From Halalkalibacter akibai JCM 9157 (GTDB taxonomy: Bacteria > Bacillota > Bacilli > Bacillales > Bacillaceae_D): a DNA stretch of 64,000 bases. Below, piece after piece: positions 27,974 through 36,270 of this stretch (position 1 is its first letter; each line of letters starts with the position of its first letter). The notes beneath the pieces are model-generated. The model was not told the origin of the DNA, made no database searches, and worked only from the letters and a program-made list of their open reading frames with translations. Position numbers and translations under genes: made by a program. The stretch is taken from the NCBI RefSeq assembly GCF_000513135.1, contig NZ_BAUV01000014.1, positions 1-64,000 on the forward strand. Reading direction: 5' to 3'.

Positions 27974-29140
27974 CTAGCTGATAAATTCCTTTTGTTGTCC
28001 AAGCCTTTTTACAATTTGAGCCGTTTGACTGGCAACATGTTCAATCTCTTCTATTGTATTACCTAGTCCAAAACTAAAGCGAACCGCTGATTGAATGCGT
28101 TCAGTAGCCTGGCCAAACATCGCAACAAGAACGTGAGATGGTTCAATCGAACCAGCCGTACAAGCTGAACCACTTGAAGCACAAATACCAGCTAAATCTA
28201 AATTCATTAACAATGATTCTATATTTACACCCGGAAAACTAACATTTAATACATGTGGCAACCGTTCATGTTGATGTCCGTTAATCATGAATTCAACCTT
28301 TTCCTTTAACCAAGTGTCCGTCAGAATTTGAGCAAACTGTTGATAAAGCTCTTGTCTTTTAGTCATAGATTCAAGTGCTAACTCTAACGCTTTAGCAAAT
28401 CCAACAATTGCTGCGACATTCTCCGTACCGGCTCTTCGCTTTTTCTCTTGCTCACCACCAAATAGTACAGGCTTTACCTTTACTCCATTTCGGATGTACA
28501 ATAAGCCAATTCCCTTTGGGCCATTAATTTTATGAGCAGATACTGAAAGCATATCTATTTTTAATTCATCTAACTTCAAGTTAATTCCACCACAAGCTTG
28601 AACAGCATCCGTATGAAAAACGGCTTGATGATTCTCTATCAATTCTCCAATTTCTTTGATCGGCTGAATCGTTCCTACTTCATTATTTCCAAACATGAGC
28701 GTAACAAGAATCGTATCATTTCGCAGAGATTTTTGCACATCATTTAACCTGACCCTACCTGTTTCATCTACCGGCAAGTAGGTTACCTCAAACCCCCGTT
28801 TTTCGAGTTCTTCACAAGCATGCAAAACGGCATGATGTTCTATTTGAGAAGTAATAATATGTTTACCTTTGTTTTCATTTTCAAGAGCATATCCGATAAT
28901 GGCCATATTGTCCGCCTCGGTTCCGCCACTTGTAAACACGAGAGTTTGCTCAGAGACAGCAAACAGACTAGCTAACCGGCTACGTGCTTGATCAAGAGCC
29001 TGTCTTGCTTGTCTACCTACTTGATGGATACTTGATGGATTACCAAATAACGTTTGATAATATGGAAGCATCTTTTCTAACACATCTGGGTGAAGAGGCG
29101 ATGTAGCAGCATGATCGACGTAAATTACCTCCACGTTCAT
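27974..29140 (-). CDS. Cysteine desulfurase (YrvO type)
   Basis: A 388-aa PLP enzyme of the NifS/IscS group. YVDHAATSPLHP opens the protein, the PLP-binding Lys is in SAHKINGPKG, and the persulfide Cys is in SGSACTAGS. It moves sulfur from cysteine to MnmA for tRNA 2-thiolation. The order cymR-desulfurase-mnmA corresponds to B. subtilis yrzC-yrvO-trmU, so the dedicated YrvO role is inferred. Confidence 0.93.
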   Translation of the reverse strand: MNVEVIYVDHAATSPLHPDVLEKMLPYYQTLFGNPSSIHQVGRQARQALDQARSRLASLFAVSEQTLVFTSGGTEADNMAIIGYALENENKGKHIITSQIEHHAVLHACEELEKRGFEVTYLPVDETGRVRLNDVQKSLRNDTILVTLMFGNNEVGTIQPIKEIGELIENHQAVFHTDAVQACGGINLKLDELKIDMLSVSAHKINGPKGIGLLYIRNGVKVKPVLFGGEQEKKRRAGTENVAAIVGFAKALELALESMTKRQELYQQFAQILTDTWLKEKVEFMINGHQHERLPHVLNVSFPGVNIESLLMNLDLAGICASSGSACTAGSIEPSHVLVAMFGQATERIQSAVRFSFGLGNTIEEIEHVASQTAQIVKRLGQQKEFIS

Positions 29141-29181
29141 TCACCTTCTTGTACATTAAATTTGTTGTTATCCTTCATTCA

Positions 29182-29601
29182 TTATATATAGAACATAAAA
29201 TATTCTTGATCACCTGAATCTTCATAATTTGCTAAATCATCTAAAGTCGTGTTATCAAGTACATCCTTGACAGCATCACGAATTTTTATCCATAAGTTCC
29301 GTTTCGCCGGCTCTTCGTCTTCTAACACTTCAACCGGACTAATTGGCCCTTCTAGAACTCTAATAATATCTCCGGCAGTAATATCCTTCGCTTCTTTTGC
29401 TAACATATAGCCACCATATGCACCACGCACACTCTTAACTAACATCGCATTTCTAAGGGGCGCAATTAACTGCTCTAAATAATGTTCAGATAAATCATAC
29501 TCCTTAGCAATAGATTTAAGCGAAATAGGACCTTCTCCCGTTCGTTTAGCTAACGCCATCATGATGGTAAGGCCGTAACGTCCCTTTGTTGATATCTTCA
29601 T
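29182..29601 (-). CDS. cymR: Rrf2-family regulator CymR
   Basis: A 139-aa winged-helix Rrf2 protein matching CymR, the repressor of cysteine uptake and synthesis genes that works with CysK. MKISTKGRYGLTIMMALAKR opens it, followed by the wing motif VRGAYGGYMLAKEA. It contains no cysteine at all, so it is not an iron-sulfur member such as IscR. It has a GAGGG site. The upstream YczE-type reading frame overlaps its start by 56 nt. Confidence 0.9.
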   Translation of the reverse strand: MKISTKGRYGLTIMMALAKRTGEGPISLKSIAKEYDLSEHYLEQLIAPLRNAMLVKSVRGAYGGYMLAKEAKDITAGDIIRVLEGPISPVEVLEDEEPAKRNLWIKIRDAVKDVLDNTTLDDLANYEDSGDQEYFMFYI

Positions 29602-30241
29602 CCTTATTCCCTCTTTCTATTATATAATCGAATACTCGCTGACATTGTGGCAACGTAATCCCCACTACCGAGCCAATTCCAAAACAGAATAACAGTGTCC
29701 CAATGAAAACTGTTCCACCTAATAACCATCCAAAGGTTAGCACGATGATCTCCATAAGACCACGAACATACTGAACCTTCCAACCTGTCTTTTCTTGTAA
29801 AGCTAACATTAAACTATCACGAGGACCAGCGCCACATCGCGGAGCAATATATATTCCAATTCCATAACCTATGATAATGATTCCTAAACCCAACATAATA
29901 TATTGAAAAAAAACGTAAGAAGGTGTTGAGATAAGCCACATAAATACATCAATAAACAATCCAACAAAAAGCATATTAATAAAGGCACCTATTTGTGGTA
30001 AGGATTTAGTCAACATGGTCGTTAAGAGTAAAATAACTACTCCCATTATAATAGACCACGTTCCAACTGTTAAACCGAGTTGAAAGCTCAAGCCTAAATG
30101 AAGAACATCCCAAGGAGCTCCTCCTAACTCAGCACGAATCATCAACGCAATCCCTAAAGACATGACCATTAATCCAAGTAAAAATATTCCCCATCGTAAA
30201 AAAAATGTACGTTTACTATGATGATAGACAGGTTTCTCCAA
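29546..30241 (-). CDS. YczE/YitT-like multi-pass membrane protein
   Basis: A 231-aa membrane protein with about five helices. It shows RAELGGAPWDVLHLGLS, YGIGIYIAPRCGAGPRDSLMLAL and KVQYVRGLMEIIVL, all typical of the YczE family (DUF6198/YitT-like) in bacilli. Function is unknown. The reading frame runs 56 nt into cymR, and the last 15 or so residues (GTLRPYHHDGVS) look atypical. The real end may be earlier if a base is missing here. Confidence 0.8.
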   Translation of the reverse strand: MEKPVYHHSKRTFFLRWGIFLLGLMVMSLGIALMIRAELGGAPWDVLHLGLSFQLGLTVGTWSIIMGVVILLLTTMLTKSLPQIGAFINMLFVGLFIDVFMWLISTPSYVFFQYIMLGLGIIIIGYGIGIYIAPRCGAGPRDSLMLALQEKTGWKVQYVRGLMEIIVLTFGWLLGGTVFIGTLLFCFGIGSVVGITLPQCQRVFDYIIERGNKDEDINKGTLRPYHHDGVS

Positions 30242-30446
30242 GAGAAAATCCCTTCTCTCTATATTAATTCTTTGCCATTATAGCACGAAATAGTTCTAGA
30301 TGGCTTATAAGACAATCAAAAGTATTGATTGAGAAGTCGTTTTAAAGTTTGTTAATCAAGGTTGTTTTAAGTCATTATATCGTTGGTTTTTTTACAAGTC
30401 ATCGTTTACACTTACACTAAGATTCTAATACGGAGGCTTCCCCATT

Positions 30447-31721
30447 ATGAAGAAACAACCACTTGCATTTCGAATGCGACCACATAAAGTTGAGGATATC
30501 ATCGGTCAAACACATTTACTCGGAGAAGGAAGTTTATTAAGGCGCATGGTTGACGTTGGACAACTTTCTTCAATGATTTTATACGGTCCCCCCGGTATAG
30601 GTAAAACTTCAATTGCCAGCGCAATTTCAGGTTCAACAGGTACTCCCTTTAAAATGTTAAATGCTGTTGTCCATAATAAAAAAGATATGGAAATTGCGGT
30701 AGAAGAAGCGAAAATGCACGGACAGCTTATTTTAATATTAGATGAGGTTCATCGTTTAGATAAAGGAAAGCAAGATTTTTTATTGCCTTACCTTGAAAGT
30801 GGATTACTTATTTTAATAGGAGCCACAACAGCTAATCCATATCATTCTATTAATCCAGCGATACGAAGTCGCTGCCAAATATTCGAGCTTGAACCGCTAA
30901 CGCCAATTGATATCGAACGAGCGTTACAACGTGCACTAGATGATCATACAAATGGATATGGTAAAGAAAAGATCATCGTTGAAGAAGCTGCACTGAGTCA
31001 TTTAGCCCATGCATGCGGTGGAGACGTTCGCTCAGCTTTGAATGGATTAGAATTAGCTATCTTGTCTACTTATCCTAATAAAAACGGTGAAAAATACATC
31101 CCACTGAAAACAGCAGAAGAATGTATTCAAAAAAGAAGCTTTCAACATGATAAAGACGGGGATGCCCATTATGACGTTCTTTCCGCATTTCAAAAATCAA
31201 TCAGAGGAAGTGACGTGAATGCGGCCTTACATTACCTTGCTAGATTAATTGAAGCTGGCGATCTTATTAGCATCAATCGACGTTTACTTGTCATTGCCTA
31301 TGAAGACATTGGACTCTCTAATCCACAAGCGGGACCTCGAACGCTTGCAGCAATCGAATCCGCGGAAAGACTTGGTTTTCCCGAGGCGCGAATCCCTTTA
31401 GCAAATGCAATTATTGAGCTCTGCTTATCTCCTAAGTCAAACTCTGCCTATAAAGCGCTAGATGCTGCTCTTGCTGATATTCAAAAAGGCAATATCGGAG
31501 CAGTCCCTAAGCACTTAAAAGATGCGCATTACCAAGGTGCAACCGAACTCGGGCGTGGTATTGACTATAAATATCCACACGACTTTGAACACGGTTGGGT
31601 TAAGCAACAATACCTACCTGATGCTTTGAAAAACCGATCTTATTATCAACCTAAGCGAACAGGAAAATTTGAATCGGCTTTAGCCGATGTATATGAACGA
31701 CTTCAGAAAAATGAAAACTAA
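30447..31721 (+). CDS. rarA: Replication-associated recombination ATPase RarA
   Basis: A 424-aa AAA+ protein of the RarA/MgsA/WRNIP1 family that acts at stalled forks. The Walker A motif GPPGIGKT is at residues 47-54, Walker B in LILDEVHRLDK, sensor 1 in LIGATTANP, and the C-terminal tetramerisation domain contains GSDVNAALHYLARLIEAGD and PPWE-like EYKYPHDFEHGWVKQQYLP region. GGAGG lies just before the ATG. It is transcribed divergently from the yczE-cymR genes. Confidence 0.95.
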   Translation: MKKQPLAFRMRPHKVEDIIGQTHLLGEGSLLRRMVDVGQLSSMILYGPPGIGKTSIASAISGSTGTPFKMLNAVVHNKKDMEIAVEEAKMHGQLILILDEVHRLDKGKQDFLLPYLESGLLILIGATTANPYHSINPAIRSRCQIFELEPLTPIDIERALQRALDDHTNGYGKEKIIVEEAALSHLAHACGGDVRSALNGLELAILSTYPNKNGEKYIPLKTAEECIQKRSFQHDKDGDAHYDVLSAFQKSIRGSDVNAALHYLARLIEAGDLISINRRLLVIAYEDIGLSNPQAGPRTLAAIESAERLGFPEARIPLANAIIELCLSPKSNSAYKALDAALADIQKGNIGAVPKHLKDAHYQGATELGRGIDYKYPHDFEHGWVKQQYLPDALKNRSYYQPKRTGKFESALADVYERLQKNEN

Positions 31722-31940
31722 AAATATCTAGTTTTTTCATGTATCTATACAAGTTTCACATAACTATAGCACCAACTAATATTTTTCTAGATTATTCTTC
31801 AATCAATACGTGCTGTACAGCAACGCACTTTCTAATATTTCTGATTACTTTCATCTTTTTCTATCATCCTTGTATAAATCTTATTCGATCTGGTTAGAAT
31901 TTGTAGCAACTAGAACAATACTATTTAGGAGTTGATTAGA

Positions 31941-32567
31941 ATGAAAGTAAGACAAGATGCTTGGTCACATGAAGATGATGTATTATTAGCAGAAACGGTC
32001 CTGAAACATATAAAAGAAGGTAGCACACAATTAAGAGCTTTTGATGAAGTAGGTGACGAGTTGAATCGTACTTCTGCAGCTTGCGGATTTAGATGGAACG
32101 CAGTCGTCCGTAATCGTTTTATGAAACAAATCGCAGAAGCAAAAAAAGAACGCAAAGAAAGAAAACGTGCTGCTTCATTTTCTTACTACCCACAAATGAG
32201 ACCTATGTGGACACCACAACCGATGATGGAACATATGACGCAATCACTAGATAGCGAGATGTCATTAGAGTCGGTTGTTCAATACCTACAAACATTAGCA
32301 CAAAGTAACGCTCAAACTCCTGCTCTCCAACGTGAGAATGAAAAGTTAGCTAAAGAAAATAACGAACTACTAATTCGTAACCAGGAACTTGAACGTGAAT
32401 TAAAGAAAATTAAACAAGATAATAGTATTATTGAAGAGGATTATCAATCTCTAATTCAAATAATGAATCGTGCTAGAAGGCTAGCGATCTTAGAAGATGA
32501 AGATTCCCTTTCATCTGCTTCATTCAAAATGGACAAGAATGGTAATTTAGAGAAATTAGCGAAATAA
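31941..32567 (+). CDS. rsfA: RsfA-family transcriptional regulator
   Basis: About 208 residues. The N-terminal Myb/SANT-like DNA-binding region is typical of the RsfA family (RQDAWSHEDDVLLAETVLKH, AFDEVGDELNRTSAACGFRW). The C-terminal half is a coiled coil (ENEKLAKENNELLIRNQELE). In B. subtilis RsfA tunes sigma-F-dependent genes in the forespore. ATG 31941 has AGGAG 9 nt upstream. Several paralogues exist in bacilli, so orthology to rsfA itself is uncertain. Confidence 0.8.
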   Translation: MKVRQDAWSHEDDVLLAETVLKHIKEGSTQLRAFDEVGDELNRTSAACGFRWNAVVRNRFMKQIAEAKKERKERKRAASFSYYPQMRPMWTPQPMMEHMTQSLDSEMSLESVVQYLQTLAQSNAQTPALQRENEKLAKENNELLIRNQELERELKKIKQDNSIIEEDYQSLIQIMNRARRLAILEDEDSLSSASFKMDKNGNLEKLAK

Positions 32568-32576
32568 GAATGGATA

Positions 32577-32620
32577 AAAACCAAATGCACCGCAATCGCG
32601 GTGCATTCGGTTTATTTTAA
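32577..32620 (+). terminator. Terminator after rsfA-like gene
   Basis: A strong hairpin (AATGCACCGC/GCGGTGCATT, loop AATC, extended by AACC/GGTT) followed by TTATTTTA on the plus strand. Confidence 0.85.
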
Positions 32621-32672
32621 TAATAGCTAACCATTTTTGATTAAGCCATTTACATACTTTCGATAGGAGTTG

Positions 32673-32983
32673 ACTTGATGAAGAACTTTCCCCTCCAACA
32701 TCGACCTGGTTTAGGTCTTCAGCAGCCCTATGATAACCTTTTTACTCCAACTTCGACCTAGTTTAGGTCTTCATCGGCTCTATGAAGACCTTTTCACTCC
32801 AATTTCGACCTGGTTTAGGTCTTCATCGGCTCTATGAAGACCTTTTCACTCCAACTTCGACCTAGTTTAGGTCTTCAGCAGCACTATGATAACCTTTTTA
32901 CTCCAACTTCGACCTAGTTTAAGTATTCACCGGCCCTATGAAGACCTTTTTACTCCAACCTCTGTCAAGTTTAATCCTTCACA
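32673..32983. repeat. 52-bp tandem hairpin repeat array
   Basis: The marker TCGACCT recurs at 32701, 32753, 32805, 32857 and 32909, with a degenerate copy at 32961, giving an exact 52-bp period over about six units. Each full unit carries an inverted repeat, AGGTCTTCA...TGAAGACCT, followed by a T run. Units 2 and 3 are nearly identical; units 1 and 4 share a different loop and a changed right arm; unit 5 is intermediate. The array fills most of the 496-nt gap between the rsfA-like gene and tcdA and codes for nothing obvious. Confidence 0.9.
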
Positions 32984-33063
32984 TCTTTGATCTCATTGCC
33001 TGCTTGCTTATTAGTTTAAGAGTGATCTTTATTAATTGATGTTCATTTTGCTTTTACTTATAA

Positions 33064-33825
33064 TTACCGCTGAATTTCAATATCTTTTAAAAGTCTTGTA
33101 ATAACATGTCCTGCCATAATTAAACCTGCAACCGACGGGACAAATGCATTAGAAGATGGTGGCATTTTAGCTTTTCTAATTTTTCCTGACTCAGCTGCTT
33201 CAGATACAATCTCTTTTCTAATTTCTTCTCGTATCTTAATAGGCTGCTCGTCAGAATACACCACTTCTATGCCTTTATGTATTCCTTCTTTACGTAATCT
33301 TGTCCGGATTACTTTGGCAATAGGATCATAGCTTGTTTTTGATATATCCGCAATTTTGAATCTTGTTGGATCCATTTTATTTGCAGCACCCATTGAAGAG
33401 ATGATTGGGATATTTCTTTCTAAGCACTGTTTCATTAAGTGTATTTTATAAATGATTGTATCACTAGCATCGACCACATAATCTATATCATAACTAAAGA
33501 ATTGTTCAAATGTTTCTTCAGTATAGAACATTTTTAATGCAATTACTTCACAATCAGGGTTAATGTCTGCGATCCGTTCTTTCATTAGTTCAACTTTTTG
33601 CCTGCCAACAGTGGACAAAAGAGCATGAATTTGTCTATTTACATTTGTAATATCAACATCGTCTTTATCAACTAGGATCAAACGTCCAACTCCAGAGCGT
33701 GCCAAAGCTTCAACTGAAAAAGAACCAACACCTCCGACTCCAAGAACTGCTACTGTACTATTTTTTAAAAGCTCAATACCATCATAGCCTATCGCTAACT
33801 CATTTCTAGAAAATTGATGCAACAT
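33064..33825 (-). CDS. tcdA: tRNA threonylcarbamoyladenosine dehydratase
   Basis: About 253 residues of the ThiF/E1-like fold (YrvM). TcdA dehydrates t6A-37 in tRNA to cyclic ct6A. The ATP site is VLGVGGVGSFSVEAL, with the Asp/Arg pair in LVDKDDVDITNVNRQ. DASDTIIYK and the C-terminal SNAFVPSVAGLIMAG are typical. ATG 33825 follows AAGGAG at 8 nt. The 6S RNA gene lies upstream, as in B. subtilis. Confidence 0.93.
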   Translation of the reverse strand: MLHQFSRNELAIGYDGIELLKNSTVAVLGVGGVGSFSVEALARSGVGRLILVDKDDVDITNVNRQIHALLSTVGRQKVELMKERIADINPDCEVIALKMFYTEETFEQFFSYDIDYVVDASDTIIYKIHLMKQCLERNIPIISSMGAANKMDPTRFKIADISKTSYDPIAKVIRTRLRKEGIHKGIEVVYSDEQPIKIREEIRKEIVSEAAESGKIRKAKMPPSSNAFVPSVAGLIMAGHVITRLLKDIEIQR

Positions 33826-33903
33826 CGACTTAACTCCTTCCAAACTTATCTACGGATGACTATACCATAGCAGAAATCAAAAGTCTAAAAGCGCTGGCAA
33901 TAC

Positions 33904-33938
33904 AAAAAACAACTCCCTGTTTTTAAAGAAGTTGTTAG
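33904..33938 (-). terminator. Terminator of the 6S RNA gene
   Basis: The arms AACAACTTC/GGAGTTGTT (one mismatch) are followed on the minus strand by six Ts, just past the 3' end of the 6S RNA. Confidence 0.8.
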
Positions 33939-33952
33939 TTAAAAGTATGTAT

Positions 33953-34146
33953 AGTAAGAATCCCAGTGACGCCGTTTCATCTATTGTTTTGAACCTGCTC
34001 CTAGCAGGTGGGTGCACTGTGAGTATGCTTTTACGTCCTTCAGCTTTCAAGGCTTGTAAGTACACATTCAACTTGAGCTCCCGTCTTAAAAATGTTGGCT
34101 CAATACACATAGACTTATACGAACATCTTAGGAATCTTACTTCGTT
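33953..34146 (-). ncRNA. ssrS: 6S RNA (bsrA-type)
   Basis: An RNA of about 190 nt that would bind sigma-A RNA polymerase holoenzyme by mimicking an open promoter. The ends form the closing stem (AGTAAGATTCC with GGATTCTTACT, 10 of 11 pairs). The central region has the 6S-like blocks GCCTTGAAAGC, GAAGGACGT and GTGCACCCACCT. It has its own promoter 7 nt upstream and terminator downstream. Position also fits: B. subtilis bsrA lies between yrvM (tcdA) and aspS. Assignment rests on structure, key blocks and synteny, not on an alignment. Confidence 0.85.
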
Positions 34147-34152
34147 AACCCT

Positions 34153-34181
34153 ATTTTAACAACAAATACTCAGTCGGTCAA
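34153..34181 (-). promoter_or_regulatory. Sigma-A promoter of 6S RNA
   Basis: TTGACC (34176-34181) and TAAAAT (34153-34158) with 17 nt between, placing the transcript start near 34146. Confidence 0.8.
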
Positions 34182-34280
34182 TATCAATATTCAGAATATT
34201 TCACCATCATATATTTGGAAAAATTACGCCCTTATGTTACAGTTATATACTATATATAAACTGCAAAAGGATGTGTCTGA

Positions 34281-34586
34281 ATGAACCTTCTTGCTTCACA
34301 AACTTGTGTAGAAATCCGCCAAGAAATTGGTTGGACCGAAAAACGAATCGTTGAAACCAAGTTTGACATACATCTGTTTGAGAACCAATTAACGGTTAAA
34401 GACGATGTATTCCCATTAACATCCATCTTTGATATTTCTTACCGAAAAAAGCCTGAAACTGACGCAATGGGCTTTCTTTATATACATACTGATAAAGGGG
34501 TTCGAACGTTTTATATTAAAGAAGATGCCTACTCGTTAGTAAGTGCCTACCGTAAGTTGAAATCAGATCGACCCGAGCTGCGCTGA
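34281..34586 (+). CDS. Hypothetical protein, 101 aa
   Basis: A soluble, beta-rich protein (EKRIVETKFDIHLFENQLTV, VFPLTSIFDISYRKK, FLYIHTDKGVRTFYI). The pattern resembles small PH-like or barrel domains, but I do not recognise a family. The ATG follows AAAGGATG. Its 3' end overlaps the convergent hom gene by 24 nt. It sits between 6S RNA and hom, a place with no equivalent in B. subtilis. Confidence 0.65.
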   Translation: MNLLASQTCVEIRQEIGWTEKRIVETKFDIHLFENQLTVKDDVFPLTSIFDISYRKKPETDAMGFLYIHTDKGVRTFYIKEDAYSLVSAYRKLKSDRPELR

Positions 34587-35804
34587 ATGCACTTTTTTCA
34601 CTCTTCTCCTTTTAGATACGTCACCATAGATCGGAAATTTCTTAAACGGTGAAGGTACCTTTTGATTACAAATGATCCAACCTTCACCCTCATAATGGTC
34701 ATACGTATCTAAAACAACTATTTTCATCTCCTTGATCCACTCGAGTGCACGTGCTCTCTCTGCATGCTTGATAAAAACAATAGCATGCTCGTAAGTCTCC
34801 TTGACCTCTACTTCTTTATTACTTTTGAAAACTCTGCCACTACTTTTCATACGTTCATGGAACAAAAAATCTTCAATCATACTGTTTGAAGTAGCTTCTT
34901 TTCCTGCACCAGGTCCGATGAAAAGAAGTTGATTAATTTGGCTACCTTCAAGAGATATTCCATTCGTCACGCCTCTCACACTTGCTAACGGCTCTGTATC
35001 AACTAGAAAAGCAGGAGTAACATGGCCTTTAACTTCGGTTCCAACCTTTTTTGCCTCCGCTATTAATTTAATTTTAAAGTTAAACTTCTCGCCAACTTCC
35101 GCATGCCAATCCTCAACCTCAGAAACTCCTATTCTTGTAATATTTTTTTCGTCAGGCCATGTACCAAAGCATAAACGACTTAAGATTCTAATTTTATACC
35201 AAGCATCAAAACCTTCTATATCATCGGTAGGATCTGCCTCTGCATAACCCAATTCCTGTGCTTCCATTAATACGTCAGTGAAACTACGGTGATTTTCTAT
35301 CATTTCTGTTAACATGTAATTTGTCGTTCCGTTTAAAATACCTGAGACTCTTGAAATAGAAGTTGTCATTAAAGTACCCTTTAAGGCATTAATAATAGGT
35401 ATTCCTCCAGCTACTGCTGCCTCATACCCATAATAAGTATCGTATTCTGCTGCTAAACTCTCAAGAAGCCAGCCTTTTTCTGCTACCAATTTTTTATTTG
35501 CTGTGATAACGGGAATTCCCTTTTTTAGCCAAGTCGATGTGTATGTAAAAGCTGGTTCAATACCACCAATCGCTTCAAAAATTAAATCATAATTAGCAGC
35601 CTCACAGAACTCTTCCCAACTCGTTGTCACGATTGCATTTATATTTACTGCCCGTTTCTTCTGTCTATCTTTTACCAAAACAGCTGCAATCTCACATTGG
35701 TCCTCCACTATTTGTTCAATTTCTGCTTTCGTTTCCGCTAGGCGTTCAACAACCCCACTTCCAACTGTTCCGTACCCAATCAGACCTATACGTAGCATAT
35801 TCAT
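34563..35804 (-). CDS. hom: Homoserine dehydrogenase
   Basis: A 413-aa NAD(P)H-dependent enzyme that reduces aspartate semialdehyde to homoserine, the branch to Met and Thr. The Rossmann motif LIGYGTVGSGVVERL is at the N-terminus; TANKKLVAEKG, GILNGTTNYML and YAEADPTDDIEGFDAWYKI carry the catalytic Lys and the substrate site. The tail is short and lacks a clear ACT domain. The gene stands alone, not with thrC-thrB, behind a SAM-I riboswitch. This suggests a methionine-dedicated isozyme, with a second hom elsewhere (inference). Confidence 0.93.
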   Translation of the reverse strand: MNMLRIGLIGYGTVGSGVVERLAETKAEIEQIVEDQCEIAAVLVKDRQKKRAVNINAIVTTSWEEFCEAANYDLIFEAIGGIEPAFTYTSTWLKKGIPVITANKKLVAEKGWLLESLAAEYDTYYGYEAAVAGGIPIINALKGTLMTTSISRVSGILNGTTNYMLTEMIENHRSFTDVLMEAQELGYAEADPTDDIEGFDAWYKIRILSRLCFGTWPDEKNITRIGVSEVEDWHAEVGEKFNFKIKLIAEAKKVGTEVKGHVTPAFLVDTEPLASVRGVTNGISLEGSQINQLLFIGPGAGKEATSNSMIEDFLFHERMKSSGRVFKSNKEVEVKETYEHAIVFIKHAERARALEWIKEMKIVVLDTYDHYEGEGWIICNQKVPSPFKKFPIYGDVSKRRRVKKVHSAQLGSI

Positions 35805-35834
35805 TCCCCTCTCCTTTTTGTGCTAATTGCTGGC

Positions 35835-36012
35835 ATTCTCTAAGAGAATGCTTAAGAACTTGCAACGGTTCCGCTCCAACCGGGAAGTTTGCATTGGCTC
35901 CACTCGTTGCTCGCAGCCTCTGAGAAGTTCGCTAAGAGACCGCTTAAGATCTTGCAACGGTTCCGAACTCCAACTCAGACTTTTGCATTGGCTTCTCTCG
36001 TTGCTTCGTTTT
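35835..36012. repeat. Two-copy direct repeat in the hom leader
   Basis: Two imperfect units of about 90 bp (CTTAAG marker at 35851 and 35943) share CTTGCAACGGTTCCG, CTCCAAC, TTTGCATTGGCT and CTCGTTGC. They lie between the SAM-riboswitch terminator and the hom start codon. A partial relative (TTTTGCAATGGCTTCGC) is in the hisS leader near 39391. Probably a small dispersed, non-coding element. Confidence 0.7.
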
Positions 36013-36048
36013 AGCCAACAAGGTGAAGTTCGACCTTGTTGGCTAAAA
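36009..36048. repeat. Long perfect hairpin in the hom leader
   Basis: Fifteen or more paired bases (TTTAGCCAACAAGGT and its complement) around an 8-nt loop, immediately 3' of the SAM-riboswitch terminator on the minus strand. It has no strong T run. It may stabilise the mRNA or be the end of the neighbouring repeat. Confidence 0.55.
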
Positions 36049-36053
36049 ACGAT

Positions 36054-36210
36054 AAAAAAAACCTTTCCGACAAGGAAAGGTTTTGGGTGCCTTTTCTTAT
36101 CTTTCAGAATAAAGTCATTCTGCTGAATTTAGCACCTTTTTTTGCATGGCTAATGCAAAACGGTTGCTGGGCTTCGTAGGGTCAGTCCCTCCGCCTCTCT
36201 AGATAAGTTG
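36054..36210 (-). promoter_or_regulatory. SAM-I riboswitch (S-box) controlling hom
   Basis: The aptamer spans 36096-36207. On the minus strand it shows the closing helix CTTATC/GATAAG, AGAGAGGCGGAGGGACTG, CCCTACGAAGCCCAGCAACC, AAGGTGCTAAATTCAGCAG and TTCTGAAAGATAAG, all hallmarks of SAM-I. The expression platform is a terminator at 36054-36085 (AACCTTTCC/GGAAAGGTT, then eight Ts) with an alternative pairing upstream. High SAM should stop transcription of hom. Confidence 0.96.
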
Positions 36211-36241
36211 GAATATTAAACGTTCCTATTTAGTTATCGTG

Positions 36242-36270
36242 ATTATACGGTAAGTAATCTGAATTGTCAA
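36242..36270 (-). promoter_or_regulatory. Consensus sigma-A promoter of hom
   Basis: TTGACA (36265-36270) and TATAAT (36242-36247) with exactly 17 nt between, abutting the aspS stop codon and leading into the SAM-I riboswitch. Confidence 0.88.

Noticed and set aside
32673-32983. Possible CRISPR array
   Set aside because: The whole 52-bp unit is conserved, with no unique spacers between short identical repeats, and no cas genes are in the window.
33877-34159. Two opposite small reading frames (about 75 codons each) beside tcdA
   Set aside because: Both overlap the structured 6S RNA, lack ribosome-binding sites and have no protein-like composition.
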